This document shows positions 1 to 7,194 of a DNA stretch of 12,587 bases, in pieces; positions within the stretch are counted from its first letter, which is position 1; each line of letters opens with the position of its first letter. The stretch lies in the NCBI GenBank assembly GCA_034696485.1, contig JAQIWT010001091.1, positions 1 to 12,587 of the forward strand, given 5' to 3'. Source of the DNA: Isohypsibius dastychi. Lineage: Eukaryota > Tardigrada > Eutardigrada > Parachela > Isohypsibiidae. The position numbers were made by a program, and so were the translations under genes. The notes below the pieces were generated by a model. The model was not told where the DNA came from. It was given only the letters and a program-made list of their open reading frames with translations, and did not search any database.

Positions 1-10
1 AACCTTGAGC

Positions 11-74
11 GGTTCACAAAAACGGGGTTTGTGAACCCCGGGTTCAAGAAAACGGGGAGTTCACAAAAACGGTT
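11..74. repeat. Cluster of short direct and inverted GTTCACAAAAACGG repeats
   Basis: GTTCACAAAAACGG occurs exactly at 12-25 and 59-72. A diverged copy, GGTTCAAGAAAACGGGG, lies at 41-57. The first copy also forms a perfect 10-bp inverted repeat: GGTTCACAAA at 11-20 pairs with TTTGTGAACC at 28-37 around a 7-nt loop. The cluster is at the window edge, so it may continue to the left. It could be the end of a larger repeat or a cluster of protein-binding sites; the sequence does not decide. Confidence 0.6.
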
Positions 75-164
75 ACACTCGAGATCCATCAAAATGTACT
101 TGGTGTAATTGGCAAGTCAGTTATCGGCCGATCACCTCTTTTATCGTTGACTAAATAAAACATA

Positions 165-389
165 ATGGCTTCGCTCACGGGCGTTCCTTATATTTTATTT
201 ATTATTTTTAATGAAATTTTTGTCTTTATTTTCAGTATGATCTATCGCTTTCAAAATGATAAATATTCGGAACTTGAATCAAGAATGATGGAAATTGCTC
301 GCACAACGGATAAAGGTGCAAACATAATTAAAAACCTGAAACAGCAAGAAACGAGGAGAAGCTTGTCTGAGTATAAATTGCTAGAGTAA
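165..389 (+). CDS. Uncertain small ORF, possibly the last exon of a plus-strand gene
   Basis: An open frame of 74 codons that, apart from its last 9 bases, lies outside any recognised gene, so it is not a shadow of BCAT coding sequence. Its first third (about residues 7-24) is hydrophobic and comes from an AT-rich stretch ending in a strong acceptor-like TTATTTTCAG (226-235). The remaining 50 residues, from the Met at 237, are charged and look like an amphipathic helix rich in Glu, Lys, Arg and Leu. One reading is that only 236-389 is coding, as the terminal exon of a gene starting left of the window. A donor at 183 within this ORF would break the frame. I recognise no family. The same DNA may simply be BCAT 3'UTR. 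Confidence 0.22.
   Translation: MASLTGVPYILFIIFNEIFVFIFSMIYRFQNDKYSELESRMMEIARTTDKGANIIKNLKQQETRRSLSEYKLLE
225..230 (-). terminator. Candidate polyadenylation signal for BCAT
   Basis: Read on the minus strand this is AATAAA, about 150 nt past the BCAT stop codon, in AT-rich sequence. A second copy lies slightly further on, near 197-202. The position suits a 3' end for the aminotransferase transcript. No cleavage site can be seen from sequence alone. Confidence 0.4.
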
Positions 390-2276
390 TCCATCGATAT
401 CAACTGTCCACGGATGATCAGGGAAGAGTCCATGCTGAATATCGAGCAAATGCTTGTGAAGTCGGTGACAAATTCCAACGTTCGCGTTATCAGCAATACA
501 GAAATCTCTTGACTGGTAAGAGATTCTGGAGATAGGCGAAAGAGCGCATGCGGTCCCGGTACCGAACATCTCGATGAGCTGCGCAAACCAAACATAAGAT
601 AAGGAAGTGGATTGCTGTTTCAAGATTAAAAACTACAGTACTGTAATACCCTGTTTGTTTGATGAGCCTCTATAACATCTGCCATGTTGATTACTTCTTC
701 ACTAACTTTTATTTCACCCTGAGAATAAAATTCGATTAATTTGTGAATGTTGGTGTATGAACGAGTTCTGGAAAATTCACCATATCTTTTGCCATTTCCA
801 GGACGGTTTTTCTGGTTATGCCAGGCAAAATCATACCATCAAGAGGAGGTGTCACAAGTTCAAGCTCTGTAAGCAGAAAGAAATAGAATAAAGTTTTTGG
901 TCTTTGATCCGGCTGCATTTACCGTTTTTCTTATTGACCCAATATACGAAGATATTCATGGTACCGGCTTCTGTCAACCGTGCTTCGTCGCCAAAAAGCC
1001 AGAGCACTTGCTGGCATCCGAGTTTTTCGGCTTCTTGTTGAACCATAATTGTTTGTGCGTAATTACTGAAAACTTCGTAAAAATCTCTACGGCAATCCAC
1101 TTACGAAGTCGACCGACCTGCTTGTTTTATAACCACCAATGCCGCCCGGCCAAGAGCGTACATGAACTGGATCAGCTAACAGGGACATTGATTCGACTCG
1201 TCCTTGAAAATATGAGCCTAAATGCACACGCTCAACTCAACATCGTCAAATTGGTTTTTTGTGTTTGCTTATTGCTGTACTAACCAACAGGCCCCATCGA
1301 AACGTTGAGCATAGCTTCTTTACCACGAAATATCCCAAGAGCAGACTCTGTGCCAACTAATGTCGGACGGATGTACAACGCAGTACCTCTTGGGCGCGGT
1401 ACCCAGGAGTGATCTAGATCCACCAATTTTCCGATGAGACGTACCAGTTCATGTCCTTGGAAATCCTTGAAATAGATGCTAGTTAAACTAGATGTAGTGC
1501 TGTCGATTATGCGTTTCTCACCGGTAAACCAAATCTGCTCACTGAATTCAGCATTCGACTAACATGCTCGTTTGGTCGAAACAAACGAATTTTCCCATCA
1601 CGTCCATAGTAAGCCTTCATTCCTTCAAATAGCTACAAGAGCATCATAGCCTAACAGCTTCAGAAAACTGAAGGAGCAATCATTGATTAACATACTTGCA
1701 CGGCATACTGAAGAACCTGAGCTGCTGGATGTATATCTAGTTTCCGAAGGGATCCAATCTTAGGCCTTTCCCATCCATTTCGCTCCGTCCAGCGGATGTC
1801 GAGCATGTGATCAGTGAAGTTCCGACCGAAAGTCAAATTCTGGTAGTCAGGTTTCGGGCGTTTATAAACCGGTAAAATGACAGCTTCATTGTACTGCAAA
1901 TATCAATATTGACCTTTATTGTTAACCACTTAATTGAATACCATTCAATATTACAGACCAGGAAGGAACGAGAATCTTTTTCTGTTGCTGTAACCTCCTG
2001 AAAAGAAAATTATTGTAGGAAGAGAATAGGAAGAGCGATCATTTTTGGGCTACATCATAGTACACATAGTTATACATCATAGTAATGTACCTTGTCTGAT
2101 TTGATAGCCGAGCTTGTGACGCGCCGAATCGCACCGTTCAACTGCCTGCATGCTGACCTCATACACTTTGAAAGTATGGAATACTCTGTTGTGTTTTTTG
2201 ACAGCTTCCCAGACCAGAATTGAGCTGAAGTTGACCACAAATCGTTGCAATTTAAACGTCGGAGAGCAGAACTCAT
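381..2276 (-). CDS. BCAT: Branched-chain amino acid aminotransferase, probably mitochondrial
   Basis: PLP-dependent fold-type IV transaminase that interconverts Leu/Ile/Val and their 2-oxo acids with 2-oxoglutarate/glutamate, the first step of BCAA catabolism. Exons in transcription order: 2276-2091, 1997-1959, 1893-1696, 1632-1522, 1465-1285, 1217-1118, 1065-923, 866-781, 718-650, 578-381. They sum to 1311 nt, or 436 aa plus stop, and all nine introns (52-93 bp) are GT-AG. The protein aligns without large gaps to animal BCATs from about residue 80: [34 protein letters not shown], the PLP Schiff-base lysine K269 in [49 protein letters not shown]. The N-terminus is long and Arg-rich. A second in-frame Met (codon 39, 2162-2160) begins a classic mitochondrial presequence and would give 398 aa, nearer the human mitochondrial enzyme (392). 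I chose 2276 for its A at -3 and its place 55 nt after a TATA-like box. Oddity: the CXXC redox pair of human BCATs reads C382-A-L-S385 here. Confidence 0.93.
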
Positions 2277-2330
2277 TGTACAGTGTATTGGGCTGTATTT
2301 GATAAATCAAAGTGATTGAAGGGCGGCAAT

Positions 2331-2340
2331 GGTATAATGC
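2331..2340 (-). promoter_or_regulatory. TATA-like element upstream of BCAT
   Basis: On the minus strand this reads GCATTATACC, 55 nt upstream of the chosen BCAT start codon. It closely resembles elements upstream of the P450 (GCATTATATACC) and IVD (CTATATACC) genes. Assignment as a core promoter element is inference from sequence and position. Confidence 0.35.
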
Positions 2341-2754
2341 TAACGATACGAACAATTGGAGTGAACTTGAGCCGAGCGATTTAGAGGAAAAGGTCGCTTA
2401 AGTAATGAACACTGAGTTGAATAAACGAGGTTAGTTTGATAAAGAAATTCGCAGCAACCAATCGATCAAATACAAAAAGTACATAAGGATGGTATGTAAT
2501 CGGGCATCACTCGCACACTTTCGATGAATCGTGACAATTGAAGGATAACGCCGGCCCCTGCCTTCCGAGAAGTGAGTTACCGATTTACCGAGAAATGTGA
2601 GATCGCTTTCTCTTTGTGTCTTTTCTCACAGCCGATCTCGTACCTTTCATACGATTACACTGTAGGGCAAGAGTTGAAAAGCATTGAGACCGTATCGACT
2701 GATTTGCCTAATTCTCAATAAGGTCATGCATTTGATAATAATGGAATTTTGCAA

Positions 2755-2762
2755 TGACGTCA
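2755..2762. promoter_or_regulatory. CRE-type palindrome TGACGTCA
   Basis: A perfect 8-bp palindrome identical to the consensus cAMP response element bound by CREB/ATF-type bZIP factors. It sits about 480 bp upstream of the BCAT start and about 1150 bp upstream of the P450 start, just outside the foldback element. Chance occurrence is possible in a window of this size. Confidence 0.25.
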
Positions 2763-2860
2763 GGCAAAAGCAGTGTAAGAAGCAGTCCTTGCATTGTTCC
2801 TGCGTCAGGAAATTAAGATTCTCTTCTGAGCAAGATGGGGTGATCATTGGCTCTTCTCAT

Positions 2861-3337
2861 TCCACTCCGCAAAAGGACAAGGAGAAGAGTCAGAATGTTA
2901 TAACACCTCGTTACGTCTGAGAATGGAATAACAGATCAATATCCATAAATAAATCCAGTGCCATGAATCAAATTATTGTCGGATTCACATTGTTTTTTTT
3001 GAAAGAAGAAACAGTTTCAAACTCAAAAAAAATGCTGAGTAGCTTTTTTGTCTTCGCGCAATTAATTCGTCAGCGTAACTTCAATATTGTCCAAAGTTAC
3101 AAGACTGGTTTAAACTGTGACACATGAAGAAAAACCTGCTATATTAAAAACAAGCTTTACATTTCTTTTAGGTTTGATAGCTTCTTTATTCAGAAAGAAT
3201 AATGCGAACACGATGATAACTCAATTTATGGCACGACTTCGAAGATTTTGGTCTGTTATTTCATTTTCTGACGTAATGGGATGTTGCGCGCACAAAGCAA
3301 GCACAACATTTTGACCGTTGTCCTTTCGCGGAGTGGA
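2861..3337. mobile_element. 477-bp imperfect foldback element (MITE-like)
   Basis: The two halves are inverted copies of each other. The ends TCCACTCCGC (2861-2870) and GCGGAGTGGA (3328-3337) are perfect inverted repeats and extend to 19 matches in 20. Further in, 2909-2942 matches the reverse complement of the right arm (around 3242-3276) at about 28 of 34 positions. A block from 2958 to about 3003 matches at about 34 of 46, and weaker similarity runs to about 3045. One arm carries a small insertion, and the ~100-bp centre (3050-3150) is unpaired. Most mismatches between arms are transitions. Similarity stops sharply outside 2861 and 3337, which defines element ends. No transposase frame is present and I see no clear target-site duplication. 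This fits a non-autonomous DNA transposon with long inverted repeats, or a locus making a long hairpin RNA. Confidence 0.75.
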
Positions 3338-3559
3338 CTATTAGATTTTTTACCAGAAATATTTAAGTTGATCTTGGTTAGTCGTTTCTTACATTTCCAT
3401 CAAGTTTCAGGTTACTCACAAATTTGGAAGTGTGAGATCACGTTTATTTGAAGGAAGCAGCAGAGAGACTCTCGGGCAAGTCCTGCTAAGTCCAGTGCCA
3501 CCAAAAGTTTCAATTGAATTTGTCCGAACATATTTCACTGTGTGGAAAATCGCTTTCCA

Positions 3560-3579
3560 CCCCCCCCCCCCCTTCCCCC
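3560..3579. repeat. Poly-C tract (C13-TT-C5)
   Basis: Thirteen consecutive C at 3560-3572, then TT and C5. The minus strand is correspondingly G-rich. It lies about 330 bp upstream of the P450 start and mirrors the long G-tracts inside the fourth intron of the same gene. Confidence 0.85.
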
Positions 3580-3800
3580 TCCAGGCTTCGAACGGGCATG
3601 AGAGCGTCCTTCTTGAATTTCTTCTTCTTGAAGTGAATGTTGCCGATTGCCTACGGATGGTGATATTGTCTACTTACTCTTGCTCGAAACTGGGTGGAAG
3701 ATATCAGCTGTCCGCAAGATAACGTTCACAAGAAGCTCACCGAGATCACGGTTTCGCGGTAACAGTTGATATGGTTTATCAGGTGCAAGCTCTTCTCTAT

Positions 3801-3812
3801 GCATTATATACC
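3801..3812 (+). promoter_or_regulatory. TATA-like element upstream of the P450 gene
   Basis: GCATTATATACC ends 93 nt before the P450 start codon. It shares its form with the elements upstream of BCAT and IVD. The decamer ACAAAACGGT follows at 3824-3833 and also occurs upstream of IVD at 7098-7107. Promoter function is inferred. Confidence 0.35.
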
Positions 3813-3905
3813 GTCAACTTTGCACAAAACGGTATTTTCGGTGAATCTTCAGCTTGACTTGCACGTGAAGAGCTGTGAAGCTCAAATCGCGCATTTCTCA
3901 CAGGA

Positions 3906-6070
3906 ATGATGTTTTTGATTTGCATATTCACATTCCTTTGCATTTCTGGATGCTGGTGGTTAACTAGAGCAAAACACCTGCCCCCGGGACCTCCAAGTCT
4001 GTATCAATCAACGAGTTGTAATAATAAGGTAAAAAACTGATTCATGCTTGCTTGTACAGGATTGCCGATTATCGGAAGCCTGCCGTTCATGGATGCCAGA
4101 GAGAAAACACACATGACATTCATGAGGTTTCAAAAGAAATATGGAGACACTTTTAGTTTCGGATTTGGGTCCAAGACTGTTGTAGTCCTGAGCAAATATG
4201 AGACGATTAAAAAGGTACTATCTGATGAAAATAGCACCGGACGATATCAAGGGACCGTTGGAGCCAAAATGATAACTAAACATGGGAGAATCCACGGTAA
4301 GTAAAGTCCAATCTACACCAACAGAACAAAATATCCAAGTTACGTGTCTTTGTCTTTGACAGGACTGATTTTCAGCCAAGGTCAACTGTGGAAAGAGCAT
4401 AGACGATTCACTTTAACCACACTTCGTGATTTCGGGATGGGAAAGTCGTGGTTGGAAGACGCCATTTTAGAGGAAGTCCAGGCACTTTTCCAGCAAATCC
4501 AATCCGACTATTCCAAGCCACTCGATCCCAGAAAATATTTTGCCTGTAGTGTTGCCAATGTTGTTTGCGCTCTGATATTCGGGAAACGCTTTGCATATGA
4601 CGACAAGCGCTTTTGGGGGTTTTCAACAATTGCTTATGAAGACAACTTGAATTTGGATGAAATCGCAATTTTGAATGGTACACCTTGGCTGCGATATCTA
4701 CCTAATCGGATGAAGACGATTCATGATCAAGTCAACAAAGGTCAGGAATGCTTCATGGCCTTTTTGGATGAATTGGTTACAGAGCACGAAAAGCAGTTCG
4801 ATGTCAATGCCGAACGAAACTGCTTCATTGACTCTTACCTGAGTGAAATGGAACATCGGAAACACGAGTGCGAAAACAGTGAACTAATTTTCAACCGTAA
4901 GACTAACCACACTGGGTTTGTTGTATCGAAATCGACCCATAGCAATTCACCGCTCTTGCAGGATTTGCATTATTGGCCACTTTGAACGACCTTTTCGCTG
5001 CTGGATCGGATACTGTGTCCAATACTCTTCTGTGGGCTCTTCTATTCATGTATGACAATCCCGAAGTTATGAAGAGAGTCAGAGCAGAAATTTTTGAACA
5101 CGTGGAGAGTGGTCAACTCATTCGACTGAGCGATCGAGGTAATTATTTGTGCCTGCCTGCCAATTTCACGGCTACGTAGGTAGGTATGTAAGTCGATAAC
5201 TCCTCATCCGCAAAACCGCATCTCCTTCTCCGCCTTGCAGTAAATCCGCAGGCACTAACTCCTCATTGGCAAACTCCACCCTTCGGTGGAAATCCGTACC
5301 AGGTGGGGGGGGGGGAGGGGGGAAGGGGGGGGGGGAAGAGACCAGCAATGTTCTCAACAAAAAACATAACGGGAATCTTGTATCACAATGGTTTTATTCA
5401 ATTGCGTACGATTCAGTTGGGCTATGGATAAATTCAGTACGTAGAGTTTCCAAACTATGGTAGGACACAGAACAACTTCAGTCAGAAGACAATACTTCTA
5501 CAAGTCGATGGTAATTGATTTGTTGTATTCTTTCAGTTCTACTGCCGTACACAGAAGCCACAATAATGGAGGTGCAGCGACGTTGCTCGATGATTCCCTA
5601 TAACGTTCCGCGCGTTGCTCTGGCTGACCTCAGTGTGGACGGATATGTGATTCCAAAAGGGACGACGATATACACTAATACCTACTTCGTCGATCGAGAT
5701 GAAAGGTACTGGAATGAACCGGAGAAGTTTAATCCTTCTCGATTTCTTGACAAAAGTGGAAAAGTCATCCGGCCTGAAGGGTTTATGCCGTTCTCCGTTG
5801 GTATGTTTTGCCTTGAAAACCAGCTCCACAAACGTTTGTTTGGGTCATTTCCATTGCGTTGCAGGTAAACGGGCTTGTCCTGGGGAATCATTGGCCCGAA
5901 TGGAGCTTTGGCTGTTTTTTGCGAATCTTATGAGTTGTTTCAATTTTCATTTGCCGGATGATGTTAAGAATAACAGTACAAACTACCGTTTTGGTATCGT
6001 CGTGGGGCCGATGCCTTACAAAATCATTTTCGAGACATCACTTCGACCAGAACTGAACATCAGTGAATAA
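3906..6070 (+). CDS. Cytochrome P450, CYP2 clan, microsomal
   Basis: Haem-thiolate monooxygenase; oxygen and electrons from NADPH-P450 reductase would be used on an unidentified lipophilic substrate at the ER membrane. Exons: 3906-3996, 4060-4296, 4363-4896, 4962-5138, 5537-5800, 5865-6070. Total 1509 nt, 502 aa plus stop, a normal CYP2 length. Residues 1-20 form a hydrophobic signal anchor, followed by the proline-rich hinge LPPGPPRLPIIG (25-36). The C-helix WKEHRR comes early in exon 3. The I-helix oxygen-binding motif is AGSDT (301-305). K-helix ExxR is E358-V-Q-R361, and a PERF-type segment PEKFNPSRF follows. The haem loop is FSVGKRACPG (432-441) with C439 as thiolate ligand. These motifs and the EVQR/GESLARMELWLFF context place it in the CYP2 clan; subfamily and substrate cannot be read from sequence. 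All five introns are phase 1. Intron 4 (5139-5536, 398 bp) is about six times longer than the others, yet LSDR-VLLPYTEA reads straight across it, so no exon is missing. Confidence 0.95.
5197..5277. repeat. Imperfect 59-bp tandem repeat in P450 intron 4
   Basis: TAACTCCTCAT occurs at 5197-5207 and again at 5256-5266, a 59-bp period, and similarity continues for about ten more bases (GCAAA in both). The adjacent TCCACC-CTTC-GGTGGA (5275-5290) is a perfect short hairpin. The repeat and the G-tracts that follow account for much of the extra length of this intron. Confidence 0.5.
5305..5335 (+). repeat. G-rich tract G11-A-G6-AA-G11, quadruplex-capable
   Basis: Three long G-runs on the coding strand inside P450 intron 4, giving 28 G in 31 positions. 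In DNA or in the pre-mRNA such a tract meets the usual requirements for G-quadruplex formation. Homopolymers this long are prone to length error in sequencing, so the exact counts are uncertain. Confidence 0.85.
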
Positions 6071-6084
6071 ATAAAGGCAATAAA
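6066..6084 (+). terminator. Polyadenylation signals after the P450 gene
   Basis: AATAAA occurs three times: 6066-6071 (overlapping the stop codon), 6070-6075 and 6079-6084. Use of any of them would give a very short 3'UTR, in keeping with the compact gene structure. Confidence 0.6.
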
Positions 6085-7194
6085 TCTTGGTAATAGTATT
6101 TCATGCGTTGATTCATCATTTACAAACATCAGGCTGTCCAGCAGGAACCTGTTGCCGACTTCTCACTAGACACCCTCAATTTTCATATTCCGAAAATTTC
6201 GATCAATTGGAAGGGCAGGTGGGTGGCGTCGAGTTGTCAATTAGTCTGTGTTTCAGCATCTTCTCGGTTTGAATCCACGAGCCAGAATTTTATACATGCG
6301 TAAGTATACATCGCTTCAAGTTCATCCAAGGATAATGTATGCTAAATCGGTGTTTGCACAGCTAAGCCTACAATTAGGCTTATCTATACAATTGGCTCTT
6401 CATTTGGGATGTACTGGCCCAAGAATATTTGAGACCAGGATTGGGCGCCGGCTACAGGCGCTGCATAAAGATCTCAGAAAGCGATAAGAGGAAGACCCGT
6501 TCTGATAGAGAAGTTGGAGAGGAATTTGCTTACGTACTGTCAATAATAGAACAAAATTATTCTCTAAACAGAAGAAAGCAACAAGTTGTCTATCGATTCA
6601 CTTGGTTGATTTGAGGAAACAGCCAGGCGACCGACTGGCTATGGGAAGCTGACAAAACGTGTTCTTTGTGAACATCAGGATTTTCAATTTTTTTTCTAGT
6701 TATACAGCCGTTGAAAACTGCACTGAAACAGAGAGAACTAACCAAATTCACGGTACTTTACATGATGACACCGAGGTGTGATCCTCAAGCCTTTTTCAAC
6801 CGATATAAACCTAATCCAAGTTGGTGCTGATATTCAATGTGGACAATGGCCAAGGTCTTTTTGAACAGGTCATCCAGCCATCTGGTTGTTCAGCTAATGC
6901 GAGAGCTTATTTCGAAGTGAGCTTGCAATCAATGCGAGAGATTTCTCGGAAAAAAGCCCGATAGCGGCCGCTCAATGGACTTAATCTACGGCTTGAGCGG
7001 TCTGCTGTTTGATTAGTTGCTGATAAAGTGCTCCACCATACTTTCTGTCGTGTGATTCTTCAATCCACTTCGTGTGATAAGCAGCTCGTGTCTACGTACA
7101 AAACGGTGCATTTGGAAGTACTATATACCCTGCTGAATCCACACAATTAATTGCTTTCTATTGGAGAACTGAGATCTGTGATTTCTGCTGAACA
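6085..7194. other. Intergenic between the P450 and IVD genes
   Basis: No supportable gene over about 1.1 kb; open frames at 6248-6487 and 6429-6614 are short and unlike any family I know. It contains a perfect 8-bp hairpin TAAGCCTA-CAAT-TAGGCTTA (6363-6382), a shorter AGCCAG/CTGGCT hairpin (6622-6643), and the IVD promoter-proximal region at its right end. Confidence 0.5.
7120..7130 (+). promoter_or_regulatory. TATA-like element upstream of IVD
   Basis: ACTATATACCC, ending 64 nt before the IVD start codon. It shares the TATACC ending with the elements upstream of BCAT and the P450. The decamer ACAAAACGGT lies just upstream at 7098-7107. Function is inferred from position and similarity only. 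Confidence 0.38.

Larger units (their letters stand above)
2277..2860. other. Intergenic: BCAT upstream region
   Basis: No supportable gene. It contains the BCAT promoter-proximal sequence, a perfect CRE-type palindrome TGACGTCA (2755-2762), and competing short hairpins: TGTGAGA (2596-2602) can pair with TCTCACA (2624-2630), and GAGATCG (2599-2605) with CGATCTC (2633-2639). An open frame from 2684 runs into the foldback element and resembles nothing I know. Confidence 0.55.
3338..3905. other. Intergenic: upstream region of the P450 gene
   Basis: No supportable gene; an open frame at 3432-3722 crosses a poly-C tract and looks like chance. The region holds a perfect hairpin GTGGAAA/TTTCCAC (3542-3560, 5-nt loop) abutting the C-tract, and a TATA-like element near 3801. 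TTTCTCACAG at 3894-3903 resembles a splice acceptor just before the P450 ATG, so a 5'UTR intron is possible. Confidence 0.5.

Noticed and set aside
1101-1117. Alternative BCAT donor GTAAGT at 1105-1100
   Set aside because: It matches the consensus better, but joining it to the acceptor at 1065 puts a stop codon immediately after the junction; the donor at 1117 (GTCGGT) keeps the frame and the homology.
2684-2920. 78-codon plus-strand open frame
   Set aside because: It runs from intergenic sequence into the left arm of the foldback element and resembles no known protein.
3432-3722. 96-codon plus-strand open frame
   Set aside because: It reads through a 13-C homopolymer, has no family resemblance and ends before the P450 promoter region.
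5266-5463. Possible extra P450 exon in intron 4, Gly-rich open frame
   Set aside because: The Gly run is the translated G-tract, and the K-helix region is continuous between the exons ending 5138 and starting 5537.
6230-6275. tRNA-like B-box match (GGTTTGAATCC) near 6259
   Set aside because: The flanking sequence does not form a 5-bp T-arm, and no A-box or acceptor stem could be placed upstream.
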